Shown here: one piece after another, positions 6,261-17,500 of the stretch
Numbering within the stretch: the stretch's first letter is position 1
How the letters are laid out: every line of letters starts with the position of its first letter
From: Chlorobiota bacterium
Lineage (GTDB): Bacteria > Bacteroidota > Bacteroidia > Bacteroidales > F082
Assembly: GCA_013151215.1 (NCBI GenBank)
Contig: JAADIS010000047.1
Coordinates: forward strand, 1-35,960
DNA length: 35,960 nt
Direction: 5' to 3'
Made by a program: the position numbers and the translations under genes
Notes under the pieces: generated by a model
Databases searched by the model: none
Told to the model about the DNA's origin: nothing
The model's input: the letters and a program-made list of their open reading frames with translations, nothing else

Positions 6261-7451
6261 ATGGCTAAAGAAAAATTTGATCGTTCCAAACCACACGTCA
6301 ACATAGGTACTATTGGACACGTTGACCACGGTAAAACTACATTAACCGCGGCCATCACACTTTGTATGCAAGACAAAGGTTTGGCATCATTTGCATCGTT
6401 TGATTCAATTGATAACGCACCGGAAGAAAAAGAAAGGGGAATTACTATTAACACGGCGCACGTTGAGTATATGACCGATAATCGTCACTATGCCCACGTT
6501 GACTGTCCCGGTCACGCCGACTACGTCAAGAACATGGTAACAGGTGCAGCCCAGATGGACGGCGCTATCCTTGTTGTTGCCGCAACTGACGGCCCTATGC
6601 CTCAGACCCGCGAGCACATCCTTCTTGCACGGCAGGTTGGTGTTCCTTCACTAGTTGTTTTCATGAACAAAGTGGACATGGTTGACGACGAGGAATTACT
6701 GGAATTAGTTGACATGGAAATCCGTGACCTTCTTTCATTCTACGAATTTGACGGCGACAATACACCTATCATTCAAGGTTCAGCGCTTGGCGGCCTTAAC
6801 CAGGAGCCTAAATGGGTTGAGAAGATCCAGGAATTAATGGACGCTTGCGACACTTGGATAAAAGAACCGACTCGCGACCAGGACAAACCATTCTTGATGC
6901 CTGTTGAGGACGTATTCTCCATTACAGGCCGTGGCACAGTTGCTACCGGAAGAATCGAGACCGGCATCATCCACACCGGCGACCCTGTTGACATAATCGG
7001 TATGGGCGCTGAGAAGCTTAAATCAGTTGTAACCGGTGTTGAGATGTTCCGCAAGATACTTGACGAAGGTCAGGCTGGGGACAACGCAGGTCTTTTGTTG
7101 CGCGGGATCGACAAGAACGAGATTACCCGCGGTATGGTTATTGCCAAACCTGGCAGCGTAACGCCTCACAAACATTTCAAGGCGGAAGTTTATATCCTCA
7201 AGAAAGAAGAGGGTGGACGTCATACCCCATTCCACAACAGATATCGTCCTCAGTTCTATTTCAGGACAACAGACGTAACTGGTGAGATTACTCTTCCTGA
7301 CGGAGTCGAAATGGTAATGCCGGGAGACAACTTGACAATTGACGTAATGCTTATTGCTGAAATCGCCATGAACAAAGGTCTTCGCTTCGCTATCCGCGAA
7401 GGTGGACGTACTGTTGGTGCCGGTCAGGTAACAGAATTAGTTGAAGACTAA
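6261..7451 (+). CDS. tuf: Elongation factor Tu
   Basis: The 396-residue GTPase delivers aminoacyl-tRNA to the ribosome A site. The G1 motif GHVDHGKT has Lys25. The effector region [12 protein letters not shown], the G3 motif DCPGHADY and the G4 motif NKVDM are all intact. Domains 2 and 3 follow (about 210-396), ending in [12 protein letters not shown]. The length and order match family norms. It is co-transcribed with the four tRNAs upstream: the gap to tRNA-Thr is 47 bases and has no promoter-like box. A long hairpin and tRNA-Trp follow. No Shine-Dalgarno sequence is seen before the ATG. Confidence 0.98.
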   Translation: MAKEKFDRSKPHVNIGTIGHVDHGKTTLTAAITLCMQDKGLASFASFDSIDNAPEEKERGITINTAHVEYMTDNRHYAHVDCPGHADYVKNMVTGAAQMDGAILVVAATDGPMPQTREHILLARQVGVPSLVVFMNKVDMVDDEELLELVDMEIRDLLSFYEFDGDNTPIIQGSALGGLNQEPKWVEKIQELMDACDTWIKEPTRDQDKPFLMPVEDVFSITGRGTVATGRIETGIIHTGDPVDIIGMGAEKLKSVVTGVEMFRKILDEGQAGDNAGLLLRGIDKNEITRGMVIAKPGSVTPHKHFKAEVYILKKEEGGRHTPFHNRYRPQFYFRTTDVTGEITLPDGVEMVMPGDNLTIDVMLIAEIAMNKGLRFAIREGGRTVGAGQVTELVED

Positions 7452-7470
7452 GCACAGTCGATAAACATAT

Positions 7471-7518
7471 AAGTTGTTAAAGGCGTTCTCGTTTTAAACG
7501 GAATGCCTTTAGCAACTT
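7471..7518 (+). other. Long hairpin between tuf and tRNA-Trp
   Basis: The arms 7471-7492 and 7498-7518 pair almost throughout, with two G-T pairs and one bulged T. The core is TTAAAGGCGTTC against GAATGCCTTTAG. No T-run follows, so it is not a simple terminator. It more likely marks an RNA cleavage site that separates tuf mRNA from tRNA-Trp, or damps downstream expression. Confidence 0.55.
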
Positions 7519-7524
7519 AATAAT

Positions 7525-7597
7525 ACGGGTGTAGCTCAATTGGTAGAGTAGCGGTCTCCAAAACCGTTGGTTGTGAGTTCGATTCTTACCACCCGTG
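7525..7597 (+). tRNA. tRNA-Trp (CCA)
   Basis: The cloverleaf has acceptor ACGGGTG/CACCCGT with discriminator G, anticodon stem GCGGT/ACCGT and loop CTCCAAA (anticodon CCA). The T stem is GTGAG/CTTAC. No 3' CCA is encoded. It sits between tuf and secE, an arrangement seen in several bacterial phyla. The secE start codon is 15 bases downstream. Confidence 0.96.
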
Positions 7598-7612
7598 CAA
7601 AATAAAATAGTA

Positions 7613-7813
7613 ATGGCAAAATTCAGTATTACAAATTATTTTAAGGAAAGTTATCAGGAATGGACTCAAAAAGTTTCCTGGCCAACTTGGAGTGAGCTGC
7701 AGAATAGTGCAATTGTTGTATCCGTTGCTTCCCTCATAATCGCAATAGTGATTTATTTGATGGATATATCGTTCTCTACGGTGCTAGATAAGTTTTATAG
7801 CATGTTTATGTAG
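7613..7813 (+). CDS. secE: Preprotein translocase subunit SecE
   Basis: The 66-residue protein has the amphipathic helix motif SYQEWTQKVSWPTWSELQNS followed by one membrane segment (about residues 32-51, AIVVSVASLIIAIVIYLM), as in single-span SecE. SecE clamps SecY in the inner-membrane Sec channel. The ATG at 7613 is chosen: an upstream GTG at 7595 lies in the 3' end of tRNA-Trp and cannot be the start. The secE-nusG order is nearly universal. No promoter is seen between them. Confidence 0.94.
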   Translation: MAKFSITNYFKESYQEWTQKVSWPTWSELQNSAIVVSVASLIIAIVIYLMDISFSTVLDKFYSMFM

Positions 7814-7883
7814 TTATAGCAACTATTCTGAATTTAATATAAATAATAATCAGTTTTTTTAAACTAATTCAACCATCTGCACG

Positions 7884-8429
7884 ATGAGCGGACAATCAGG
7901 GAAAAAGTGGTACGTAGTTAGGGCTATCAGTGGGAAAGAAAAAAAAGTTAAAGAATATCTTGAAAGCGAGATAAAACGCCTCGGGATAGAAGACTTTATT
8001 TCTCAAATACTAATACCTACGGAAAAAGTGTATCAAATCCGAAAAGGAAAGAAAATTTCCAAAGAGAGGAACTATTTCCCGGGTTATGTACTTATCGAAG
8101 CAGAGTTGAGTGGAGAAATACCACATATCATCAGGAACATCCCGAACGTTTTGGGATTTTTAGGCACTAAAGGAGTTGCTGACCCCATCAGACCATCCGA
8201 AGTAAAAAGAATATTGGGCAAGGTTGATGAACTCTCCGAACTGGGAGAGGAAATGAACATACCTTATATTGTAGGAGAATCCGTAAAGGTCATCGATGGC
8301 CCTTTTAATAGTTTCAGCGGAGTTATCGAAGAGATAAACGAAGAAAAAAAGAAACTTAAAGTGATGGTGAAGATATTTGGCAGAAAAACGCCGCTCGAGC
8401 TTGGCTTTATGCAAGTTGAAAAAGAATAA
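7884..8429 (+). CDS. nusG: Transcription elongation and anti-termination factor NusG
   Basis: The 181-residue protein has the NGN domain (about 8-115; [20 protein letters not shown] and [14 protein letters not shown]) and a C-terminal KOW domain (about 128-178; [20 protein letters not shown]). NusG binds RNA polymerase at the clamp and links it to the leading ribosome or to Rho. The gene is 70 bases after secE and 38 before rplK. No Shine-Dalgarno sequence is visible before the ATG. Confidence 0.96.
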   Translation: MSGQSGKKWYVVRAISGKEKKVKEYLESEIKRLGIEDFISQILIPTEKVYQIRKGKKISKERNYFPGYVLIEAELSGEIPHIIRNIPNVLGFLGTKGVADPIRPSEVKRILGKVDELSELGEEMNIPYIVGESVKVIDGPFNSFSGVIEEINEEKKKLKVMVKIFGRKTPLELGFMQVEKE

Positions 8430-8448
8430 AATAAACTAAATCCGTAAA

Positions 8449-8468
8449 TTTTAAACACGAGTTTAAAA
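8449..8468 (+). promoter_or_regulatory. Hairpin touching the rplK start codon
   Basis: TTTTAAAC (8449-8456) and GTTTAAAA (8461-8468) form a perfect 8-bp stem with loop ACGA. The last base of the stem is the A of the rplK ATG. L1 is known in other bacteria to repress its own operon by binding the rplK leader, so an RNA control element here is plausible. The stem is AT-rich and may be weak. Confidence 0.4.
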
Positions 8469-8914
8469 TGGCAAAAGAAGTTAGTGGATTAATCAAACTA
8501 CAGATTAAAGGAGGAGCCGCAAACCCTTCACCACCAGTAGGACCTGCATTGGGTGCTAAAGGTGTTAACATCATGGAGTTCTGTAAACAATTCAATGCTC
8601 GTACCCAGGATCAGGCCGGTAAGGTCATTCCTGTGATCATTAGCGTTTACAAGGACAAATCATTTGATTTTATCATTAAAACACCACCTGTCGCTGTTCA
8701 AATCATGGAGTCGGCCAAATTAAAAAAAGGCTCTCCCGAACCAAACAGGCAAAAGGTTGCCACCATTACCTGGGATCAGGTAAAGGCAATTGCTGAAGAT
8801 AAAATGAAAGATTTAAATGCTTTCACCGTAGCGTCGGCAATGAAAATGGTAGCCGGTACTGCTAGAAGCATGGGTGTTAAGGTAAAAGGCACATTCCCAG
8901 TTGAAGAAAATTAG
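8468..8914 (+). CDS. rplK: Large-subunit ribosomal protein uL11
   Basis: The 148-residue protein has the N-terminal proline-rich motif [20 protein letters not shown] and the RNA-binding C-terminal half (about 75-143) ending [11 protein letters not shown]. uL11 forms the GTPase-associated centre with 23S rRNA and is needed for RelA-type stringent signalling. It follows nusG and precedes rplA by 31 bases. Confidence 0.97.
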   Translation: MAKEVSGLIKLQIKGGAANPSPPVGPALGAKGVNIMEFCKQFNARTQDQAGKVIPVIISVYKDKSFDFIIKTPPVAVQIMESAKLKKGSPEPNRQKVATITWDQVKAIAEDKMKDLNAFTVASAMKMVAGTARSMGVKVKGTFPVEEN

Positions 8915-8945
8915 TAAACAAATCTGTTAAAATTAGGAGAAGAAG

Positions 8946-9641
8946 ATGGCAAAATTGACAAAAAGACATAAAGAAGCTTTGTCCAAATTCGAAAAAGAAA
9001 AATTGTACTCCTTGGAAGAAGCCGTTGAATTAGTTAAGAAAATATCTTATGCCAAGTTCGATGCTTCTGTTGATTTGAATGTCAGATTAGGCGTTGACCC
9101 CAGAAAAGCCAATCAGTTGGTCAGGGGTTCAGTTACCTTGCCCCACGGCACAGGTAAAGATAAAAAAGTCCTAGTTCTATGTACACCAGATAAAGAAGAG
9201 GAGGCTAAAGCAGCCGGCGCAGACTTCGTTGGTCTTGACGAATACGTTCAAAAGATCAAGGATGGATGGACCGATGTCGATGTAGTGATAACAATGCCGA
9301 GCGTTATGCCTAAAGTAGGCGCACTTGGCAGGATTTTAGGACCGCGCGGCCTTATGCCGAACCCTAAAACCGGTACTGTTACCATGGAAGTCGGCAAAGC
9401 CGTAGAAGCTGCAAAAGCGGGTAAAATCGACTTTAAAGTCGATAAGTATGGTATTGTTCATTCTGCGATCGGGAAACTGAATTTCAGCAATGAAAAAATT
9501 ATTGATAATGCCAATGAGCTTCTCACGACCATTATCAAGTTAAAACCATCGGCCGCTAAAGGTACTTACGTTATTAGTACTACTATTTCAAGTACGATGA
9601 GCCCGGGTGTAAAGGTTGACATCAAATCAGTTCACGCATAA
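8946..9641 (+). CDS. rplA: Large-subunit ribosomal protein uL1
   Basis: The 231-residue protein starts [20 protein letters not shown] and carries the uL1 motifs [20 protein letters not shown] and [19 protein letters not shown]. uL1 forms the mobile stalk at the ribosomal E site and often represses its own operon. It has a visible Shine-Dalgarno sequence, AGGAG at 8935-8939, 6 bases before the ATG, one of few in this window. It is followed 11 bases later by rplJ. Confidence 0.97.
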   Translation: MAKLTKRHKEALSKFEKEKLYSLEEAVELVKKISYAKFDASVDLNVRLGVDPRKANQLVRGSVTLPHGTGKDKKVLVLCTPDKEEEAKAAGADFVGLDEYVQKIKDGWTDVDVVITMPSVMPKVGALGRILGPRGLMPNPKTGTVTMEVGKAVEAAKAGKIDFKVDKYGIVHSAIGKLNFSNEKIIDNANELLTTIIKLKPSAAKGTYVISTTISSTMSPGVKVDIKSVHA

Positions 9642-9652
9642 CAGTAAATGAC

Positions 9653-10174
9653 ATGAGAAAAGAAGATAAACAATTACTTATCGATTCGCTTGCTCAGTTA
9701 TTAACTGACAACAACAATTTCTATCTTACCGACACTTCCAGCTTAAATGCTGAAGACACAAGTAACCTTAGAAGATTGTGTTTCAAGAACGGCATTAAAA
9801 TGCGCGTCGTGAAAAACACTCTTCTCCGCAAGGCGATGGAAAAAGTTGACAGAGGTTATGATGAGCTTTTCGACACGCTTAAAGGAAACACTTCGATCAT
9901 GTTCGCCGAAGCAGGCAATGTACCGGCGAAAATGATTAAAGAATTCAGGAAAAAGAAAGATCACCCGATATTAAAAAGTGCCTTTATCGAGGAAACTGTT
10001 TATATTGGCGATGAAAACCTTGACTTCCTCACTTCCATTAAGTCCAAAGATGAACTTATTGCTGATATTATCGCATTATTGCAGTCACCTGCCAAGAATG
10101 TTGTTTCAGCACTACAATCCGGGGGCAATACCCTTACCGGAATTCTTAAAACCTTATCAGAAAAAGGTGAATAA
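9653..10174 (+). CDS. rplJ: Large-subunit ribosomal protein uL10
   Basis: The 173-residue protein has the uL10 N-terminal fold (RRLCFKNGIKMRVVKNTLLRK) and a C-terminal helix (about 140-172) that binds L12 dimers. It anchors the stalk that recruits translation GTPases. Only 11 bases separate it from rplA, so there is no room for the L10-binding leader that controls rplJ-rplL in many bacteria. Translational coupling with rplA is likely. Confidence 0.96.
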   Translation: MRKEDKQLLIDSLAQLLTDNNNFYLTDTSSLNAEDTSNLRRLCFKNGIKMRVVKNTLLRKAMEKVDRGYDELFDTLKGNTSIMFAEAGNVPAKMIKEFRKKKDHPILKSAFIEETVYIGDENLDFLTSIKSKDELIADIIALLQSPAKNVVSALQSGGNTLTGILKTLSEKGE

Positions 10175-10224
10175 ATTACCGAATTATAGAATATTTTTTT
10201 TGAATCATTAAATAAAATAATAAA

Positions 10225-10599
10225 ATGGCAGATTTAAAAGCATTTGCGGAACAATTAGTAAACTTAACTGTTAAAGAAGTTAATGAACTTGCTGAGATCC
10301 TTAAAGAAGAACATGGTATCGAACCAGCTGCTGCCGCAGTAGCAATAGCCGGCCCTGCCGGTGGTGGCGAAGCCGAAGTTGAAGAACAAACATCTTTCGA
10401 TGTTGTTCTTAAAGCTGCCGGCTCCTCAAAGCTAGCCGTTGTTAAACTTGTTAAGGAATTAACCAGTTTAGGACTTAAAGAATCAAAAGAATTAGTTGAT
10501 TCTGCACCAAAAGCCATCAAAGAAGGCGTATCTAAAGACGAAGCCGACGCACTAGTTTCTCAACTCGAGGCAGCTGGGGCGGAAGTAGAAGTTAAATAA
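10225..10599 (+). CDS. rplL: Large-subunit ribosomal protein bL12
   Basis: The 124-residue acidic protein has an N-terminal dimerisation part (about 1-30), an Ala/Gly/Glu-rich hinge ([19 protein letters not shown]) and the C-terminal factor-binding domain ([20 protein letters not shown]). It occurs in several copies per ribosome, so higher output than its neighbours is expected. The hairpins after its stop codon fit that. Confidence 0.97.
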   Translation: MADLKAFAEQLVNLTVKEVNELAEILKEEHGIEPAAAAVAIAGPAGGGEAEVEEQTSFDVVLKAAGSSKLAVVKLVKELTSLGLKESKELVDSAPKAIKEGVSKDEADALVSQLEAAGAEVEVK

Positions 10600-10604
10600 C
10601 AAGA

Positions 10605-10661
10605 GACCTTTATAGGTCCTTTCAAGGCAACAACCTCTAACCCTTTATAGGGCTAGAGGTT
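10605..10661 (+). terminator. Double hairpin (attenuator) between rplL and rpoB
   Basis: Hairpin 1 is GACCT-TTAT-AGGTC (10605-10618). Hairpin 2 is AACCTCTA plus CCC against GGG plus TAGAGGTT (10632-10661), with loop TTTATA and one unpaired base per side. Both contain the same 10-mer CCTTTATAGG. There is no long T-run, so partial termination or RNA cleavage is more likely than full termination. An attenuator at this place is known in Escherichia coli. Confidence 0.6.
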
Positions 10662-10743
10662 TGTGCCTATTTACTCATTACATAGTTCTTTCTTTTAACT
10701 GGTATAAGAAACCAGCTTTGTTTAACTAAAAAAAATTGAAGCC

Positions 10744-13700
10744 TTGGCCGACATAAGAACCGAAAGAATCAATTTCGCATCGACGAAAAACAGATTGGCT
10801 TATCCCGACTTTTTGGATATCCAGCTTAAATCATTCCAGGATTTCTTTCAATTGGAAACTAATCCCGAAAACAGAAAAAACGAAGGCCTTTTCAGGGTTT
10901 TTTCAGAAAATTTCCCAATTACCGATGCACGAAACAACTTTGTACTCGAATTTTTGGATTATTTTGTGGACCCTCCGAGATATTCTATGGAGGAAACCCT
11001 AAGACGCGGTTTAACTTACAGCGTGCCCCTAAAGGCAAAGCTGAAGCTGTATTGCACCGACCCCGAGCACGAAGACTTTGAAACAATTGTCCAGGATGTC
11101 TATCTCGGCATGATTCCGTATATGACGCCCAAAGGCACCTTTATAGTTAACGGTGCCGAAAGGGTTATAGTTTCGCAGCTTCACAGGTCTCCCGGGGTGT
11201 TCTTCGGCCAGCATCGCCACGCTAACGGCACCCAGCTATACTCCGCGCGCATCATCCCTTTCAAAGGTTCGTGGATGGAATTTTCCACCGATATAAACAA
11301 CGTCATGTATGCCTATATCGATAGAAAGAAAAAAATGCCGGTAACAACCCTGTTGAGGGCCATCGGTTACGAATCAGACCGCGACATTCTCGAAATATTC
11401 AACCTTGCCGAGGAAATAAAGGTTAGCAAAGCCGGCTTAAAAAGAGTTCTGGGACGTAAGCTTGCCGCCCGCGTGGTAAGGTCATGGTTCGAGGACTTCG
11501 TTGACGAGGACACTGGTGAAGTTGTAACCATAGAGCGTAACGATGTTGTAATAGAGCGCGAGACAACTCTTGAAAAAGATCATATCGAGCAAATAATTGA
11601 CGCCGGTGTTAAAACAGTGCTTCTTCATAAAGAAGATTCCGAAGCCGCCGATTACACAATTATTTTCAACACTCTGCAAAAAGACACAACCAACTCTGAA
11701 AAAGAAGCGGTTGAATTTATTTATTATCAGTTGCGTAACGCCCTTCCACCCGACGAAGAAACAGCCCGCGGTATTTTCGACAAACTGTTCTTCTCCGACA
11801 AGCGTTACGATTTAGGCGAAGTTGGCCGTTATAGGATAAACAAAAAACTGAACCTCAATACATCGGCCGACACCAAAGTACTGACCAAGGAAGACATTAT
11901 TCTCATTATCAAGTATTTGATAAAGCTTATAAACAACAAGACCGTTGTTGACGACATCGACCACCTGAGCAACCGCAGGGTTCGTACTGTTGGCGAGCAA
12001 CTTTATTCGCAGTTCGGCGTTGGTTTGGCACGTATGGCCAGGACAATTCGCGAGAGAATGAATGTTCGCGACAACGAGGTTTTTACGCCTACCGATTTAA
12101 TTAACGCCAAGACTCTTTCTTCGGTGATTAATTCATTTTTCGGCACCAACGCCCTTTCACAGTTCATGGATCAGACCAACCCGCTTTCCGAAATCACGCA
12201 CAAAAGAAGGATATCGGCATTGGGGCCAGGAGGCTTGTCAAGGGAAAGGGCCGGTTTCGAGGTACGCGACGTCCACTATACACATTATGGCCGCCTATGT
12301 ACCATAGAAACCCCGGAGGGGCCGAATATCGGCCTCATTTCGTCGCTTTGTGTTTATGCACAGATCAACAAGCTGGGATTCATCGAAACGCCTTACCGCA
12401 AAGTTGAAGAAGGTAAGATTAATTTCGATATCGACCCAATATATTTAAGTGCCGAGGAAGAGGAGGACAAGATTATTGCCCAGGCAAACACCGTGGTTAC
12501 CGACGATGGTCAGTTTGTCAACGAAAAGGTCAAAGTAAGATATCTTGCCGACTATCCAATCACAGCCCGCGAGCAAGTTGACATGATCGACATTGCTCCT
12601 AACCAAATTGCTTCAATCGCCGCTTCCTTGATCCCATTTCTCGAACATGACGACGCCAACCGTGCGCTTATGGGATCAAATATGATGCGCCAGGCTGTCC
12701 CGCTGCTCAATGCCGAGCCTCCTATTGTTGGAACGGGAATTGAAAGATATGTGGCCAAAGACTCAAGGGTATTATTGGAGGCCGAAGGGACAGGTGTTGT
12801 TGAATATGTTGATTCTGAGAGCATTAGTATCAGGTATCAAAGAGAAGAGCTTGAAAAGCTGGTAAGTTTCGACGATGACCTCAAAACATATAAACTAACC
12901 AAGTTCAAGCGAACCAACCAAAACACTTCCATTAACCTCCGACCGATCGTCAAAAAAGGCGACAATGTCGTTAAAGGCGACATTCTTTGTGAAGGATATG
13001 GAACAAAAGATGGGGACCTTGCCCTGGGAAGAAACCTGATGGTGGCTTTCATGCCCTGGAAAGGTTATAATTTTGAGGACGCAATAGTAATCTCCGAGAA
13101 AATCGTCAAAGAGGATATTTTTACATCCGTCCATATCGAGGAGTTCTCGCTCGACGTCAGGGATACCAAAAGAGGAGTTGAGGAACTAACCAACGACATA
13201 CCGAACGTTAGTTCCGAAGCCACTAAGGACCTTGACGAAAACGGCTTAATCAGGATTGGCGCAGAAGTAACCGAAGGAGATATAATGATCGGGAAGATCA
13301 CTCCTAAAGGCGAAAGCGACCCAACTCCGGAAGAGAAATTGCTACGTGCGATTTTTGGCGATAAAGCCGGCGATGTCAAAAACGCATCGCTTAAAGCACC
13401 ACCATCCATGAAAGGCGTGGTAATAGATAAAAGCCTGTTCTCAAGAGCAGTCAAGGACAAGAAGAACAAATCGAAGGAAAAAGAAATTATAGAAGCCCTC
13501 GAAAAAGAGTATTCGACATATTTCAACGATCTGAGAAGCAAATTGATCGATAAGCTATTTGCCATAGTAAGCAACCGTACTTCGCAAGGAGTCCACAATA
13601 CTTATGGCGATATCGTAGTCCCAACAAGGACTAAGTTCACTCAAAAGATACTCCAAGGCATAGATTACACACTTGTAAGCACTGACAAATGGACTACCGA

Positions 13701-14550
13701 CAAAGGCAAGAACATGTTGATCAGGGATCTTATAAACAACTATAACATTAAGTTCAAGGAATATACAGGTATCTTAAACCGCAAGAGCTTTGTAGCCACG
13801 GTGGGCGATGAGCTTCCTAAAGGTATCGTTCAGATGGCAAAAGTTTATGTCGCCAAAAAGCGGAAGCTTAAAGTTGGCGATAAAATGGCCGGACGCCATG
13901 GCAACAAGGGTATCGTTGCCCGTATTGTACGCGAGGAAGACATGCCTTTCCTTGAAGACGGAACTCCTGTTGACATAGTCCTCAACCCACTTGGCGTACC
14001 CTCGAGGATGAACCTCGGCCAGATTTACGAAACTGTTCTCGGCTGGGCAGGCAAGAGATTAGGAAAGCGTTTTGCCACACCTATTTTCGATGGCGCCCAT
14101 GTTAACGAAATCAATGAATACCTGAAAGAGGCCAAATTGCCCGAGAACGGCAGCACTTACCTTTATGACGGCGGAACCGGTGAGCGTTTCGACCAACCTG
14201 CAACAGTGGGCTTTATCTATATGCTTAAGCTTCACCACATGGTTGACGACAAAATGCACGCTCGTTCCATTGGGCCTTATTCATTAATCACCCAGCAACC
14301 TCTTGGCGGTAAAGCGCAATTCGGTGGCCAGCGTTTTGGTGAGATGGAGGTGTGGGCCCTTGAAGCATTTGGAGCATCAAATATACTTCAGGAAATCCTT
14401 ACTGTTAAATCCGACGATGTTGCAGGCAGGGCAAAAGCATACGAATCCATCGTAAAAGGTGATTCAATGCCTACTCCTAACATTCCCGAATCTTTCAACG
14501 TTCTCGTACATGAATTAAGGGGTCTGGGACTTGAATTGAATTTTGACTAA
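10744..14550 (+). CDS. rpoB: DNA-directed RNA polymerase subunit beta
   Basis: The 1268-residue protein has all beta domains. The start appears to be TTG 10744: upstream in frame only CTA, AAA, ATT, GAA and GCC codons stand before a TAA at 10723, with no ATG or GTG. The N-terminus ([16 protein letters not shown]) matches the family. The rifampicin region is canonical: Asp476, His486 and Ser491 correspond to Escherichia coli 516, 526 and 531, which predicts a sensitive enzyme. The C-terminal active-site lysine region [16 protein letters not shown] is present. The gap to rpoC is 35 bases. Hairpins upstream separate its expression from rplL. Confidence 0.97.
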   Translation: MADIRTERINFASTKNRLAYPDFLDIQLKSFQDFFQLETNPENRKNEGLFRVFSENFPITDARNNFVLEFLDYFVDPPRYSMEETLRRGLTYSVPLKAKLKLYCTDPEHEDFETIVQDVYLGMIPYMTPKGTFIVNGAERVIVSQLHRSPGVFFGQHRHANGTQLYSARIIPFKGSWMEFSTDINNVMYAYIDRKKKMPVTTLLRAIGYESDRDILEIFNLAEEIKVSKAGLKRVLGRKLAARVVRSWFEDFVDEDTGEVVTIERNDVVIERETTLEKDHIEQIIDAGVKTVLLHKEDSEAADYTIIFNTLQKDTTNSEKEAVEFIYYQLRNALPPDEETARGIFDKLFFSDKRYDLGEVGRYRINKKLNLNTSADTKVLTKEDIILIIKYLIKLINNKTVVDDIDHLSNRRVRTVGEQLYSQFGVGLARMARTIRERMNVRDNEVFTPTDLINAKTLSSVINSFFGTNALSQFMDQTNPLSEITHKRRISALGPGGLSRERAGFEVRDVHYTHYGRLCTIETPEGPNIGLISSLCVYAQINKLGFIETPYRKVEEGKINFDIDPIYLSAEEEEDKIIAQANTVVTDDGQFVNEKVKVRYLADYPITAREQVDMIDIAPNQIASIAASLIPFLEHDDANRALMGSNMMRQAVPLLNAEPPIVGTGIERYVAKDSRVLLEAEGTGVVEYVDSESISIRYQREELEKLVSFDDDLKTYKLTKFKRTNQNTSINLRPIVKKGDNVVKGDILCEGYGTKDGDLALGRNLMVAFMPWKGYNFEDAIVISEKIVKEDIFTSVHIEEFSLDVRDTKRGVEELTNDIPNVSSEATKDLDENGLIRIGAEVTEGDIMIGKITPKGESDPTPEEKLLRAIFGDKAGDVKNASLKAPPSMKGVVIDKSLFSRAVKDKKNKSKEKEIIEALEKEYSTYFNDLRSKLIDKLFAIVSNRTSQGVHNTYGDIVVPTRTKFTQKILQGIDYTLVSTDKWTTDKGKNMLIRDLINNYNIKFKEYTGILNRKSFVATVGDELPKGIVQMAKVYVAKKRKLKVGDKMAGRHGNKGIVARIVREEDMPFLEDGTPVDIVLNPLGVPSRMNLGQIYETVLGWAGKRLGKRFATPIFDGAHVNEINEYLKEAKLPENGSTYLYDGGTGERFDQPATVGFIYMLKLHHMVDDKMHARSIGPYSLITQQPLGGKAQFGGQRFGEMEVWALEAFGASNILQEILTVKSDDVAGRAKAYESIVKGDSMPTPNIPESFNVLVHELRGLGLELNFD

Positions 14551-14585
14551 TTTACCTATTGTTTTGATTTAAAATAAAATTATAT

Positions 14586-17500
14586 ATGGCTTTCAGAAAA
14601 GACATCAAAATACCTAGTACTTTCAATAAAATCACTATCAGTCTGGCTTCGCCTGAGTCAATACTGGAAAAGTCGTTTGGGGAAGTTCTTAAACCTGAGA
14701 CTATTAACTACCGTACATACAAACCCGAAAGAGACGGTTTGTTTTGCGAGAGGATATTCGGGCCTGTTAAGGACTACGAGTGCCATTGTGGTAAATACAA
14801 GAGAATCAGGTACAAAGGTATAGTTTGCGATAGATGTGGCGTTGAAGTTACCGAGAAAAAAGTGCGTCGCGAACGCATGGGGCACATTCAGTTGGTCGTC
14901 CCGGTGGTTCATATCTGGTTTTTTAGGTCATTGCCCAACAAAATTGGTGCGATGCTTGGCCTTCAGACTAAGAAATTAGAAACTATTATTTACTATGAGC
15001 GCTATGCGGTCATCAAGCCTGGCATTAAAGCCAAGGATGGCGTAAACTATCTCGACCTGATCACGGAGGAAGAGTATCTGGACATCCTTGAATCTCTTCC
15101 GCCTGAAAATCAATATCTTGACGATTCGGATCCTGATAAGTTCATTGCAAAAATGGGGGCAGAGGCAGTTCACGATTTATTGGCTAACTTGGATCTTGAC
15201 AAACATTCGTTTGAATTAAGGCATAAGGCAAATACAGAAACCTCGCAGCAAAGAAAAGCCGAGGCCCTTAAGCGCCTTCATGTTTTTGAAGCTTTCCGCG
15301 ATGCCAGGAAAAGAGCCGAGAACAAACCCGAGTGGATGATAGTGAAAGTTGTTCCTGTTATCCCACCCGAGCTAAGGCCCTTGGTTCCTTTGGATGGCGG
15401 ACGTTTTGCTACTTCCGACCTAAACGACCTTTACAGAAGGGTTATTATCAGAAACAACCGTTTAAAAAGACTGATCGAGATTAAGGCCCCTGATGTTATC
15501 ATGCGCAACGAAAAACGCATGTTGCAGGAAGCCGTTGATTCATTGCTCGACAACTCAAGAAAATCAAGTGCCGTTAAAACTGAATCAAATCGTCCGCTTA
15601 AATCATTGAGCGACAGCCTGAAAGGCAAACAAGGGCGCTTTCGTCAAAACCTGCTTGGTAAAAGGGTTGACTACTCAGGACGCTCAGTAATCGTTGTTGG
15701 GCCAACACTCAAGCTCAACGAGTGCGGGATTCCTAAAGGAATGGCCGCCGAATTGTTCAAGCCATTTATTATCAGGAAATTACTGGAACGCGGAATCGTC
15801 AAAACCGTTAAATCGGCAAAGAAGATAGTTGAGAAAAAAGAAGCCGTTGTTTGGGATATACTCGAAAGCATCTTGAAAGGACATCCCATATTGCTGAACC
15901 GTGCCCCTACCCTTCACCGTTTGGGAATACAGGCTTTCCAGCCAAAACTTGTAGAAGGCAAGGCTATTCAGCTTCACCCTTTGGTATGTACGGCATTCAA
16001 CGCTGACTTCGACGGGGACCAAATGGCTGTCCACCTCCCCTTGGGACATGCTGCCGTGCTTGAGGCTCAAATTCTTATGCTTGCATCGCACAATATCCTG
16101 AACCCTGCAAACGGCGCCCCTATCACGGTTCCGTCGCAAGACATGGTCTTAGGGCTTTATTATATAACTAAAGCACGTAAGAACACTGAGGAATTCAGGG
16201 TCAGAGGTGAAGGAATGAAGTTTTATTCACCAGAAGAAGTAATCATTGCATATAATGAGAAAAGGGCTGACCTACATGCCATTATAAATGTAATGATCGA
16301 AACTATCGAAGATGGGAAGCCTATCAGGAAGATGGTGGAGACTACCGTTGGAAGGGTTATCTTCAATCAGGTAGTGCCAAAAGAATATGGTTATATAAAC
16401 CAGTTGCTCACTAAAAAGTCGCTTCGCGATATCATTGGGGCCATACTTAAAAAAACAGGTACGGCAACAACCACTAAATTCCTCGATGCCATCAAAGAAC
16501 TCGGGTTCCACATGGCCTACAAAGGCGGGCTTTCGTTTAACTTGGGAAATATTCTTATTCCGGACATTAAAGAGTCGCTTGTGGCAAAAGCCAATGAGGA
16601 AGTTGACGAAGTTGTAAACAACTACAATTTGGGCTTCATCACCAATAATGAGAGATATAATCAAATCATTGATATTTGGACACATACAAACAGCCACCTC
16701 ACCAACACATTGATGAAGGAGCTGTCGCAAAACGCCCAGGGCTTCAACCCTGTATTCATGATGCTCGACTCCGGGGCCCGTGGCTCTAAGGAGCAGATCC
16801 GCCAGCTGTCGGGAATGAGGGGCCTTATGGCAAAACCTCAAAAGTCAGGTGCAACAGGAGGGGAGATCATCGAGAACCCTATTCTCTCGAATTTTAAGGA
16901 AGGCCTCTCGGTACTCGAGTACTTTATCTCCACGCACGGCGCCCGCAAAGGTTTAGCCGATACTGCCCTTAAAACTGCCGATGCCGGTTATCTAACCCGT
17001 CGTTTGGTCGATGTTGCCCAGGATGTTGTAATCAATATCGAAGATTGCGGTACATTGAGGGGCTTAACTATTTCCGCATTAAAGAAAAACGAGGATATCG
17101 TAGAATCGCTATTCGACCGAATCCTGGGACGCGTTGCGCTTCACGACATATACAATCCGCTAACCGAAGAACTTATTCTTAGGGCCGGTGAGGAGATTAA
17201 CGAGGACATCGCAAAACTGATTGAGGATTCGCCCATCGAAACAGTCGAGATCAGATCCGTGCTAACCTGCGAATCGAAACGAGGGGTTTGTGCCAAGTGT
17301 TACGGACGTAACCTTGCATCGGGCAGGATGGTTCAAAAAGGCGAGGCCGTTGGTGTTATTGCAGCACAATCGATTGGTGAGCCGGGCACTCAGCTTACGC
17401 TGAGAACTTTCCACCAAGGGGGTACGGCATCTAACATCGCCGCTACTTCCAAGATAGAGGCGAAATCAGACGGTTTGCTTGATATAGAAGAACTTAGAAC

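Noticed and set aside
13065-13598. 177-codon minus-strand frame within rpoB
   Set aside because: It is an antisense shadow of a conserved gene; the peptide is Ser/Leu-rich low-complexity sequence.
16272-16841. 189-codon minus-strand frame within rpoC
   Set aside because: It is an antisense shadow; no recognisable fold.
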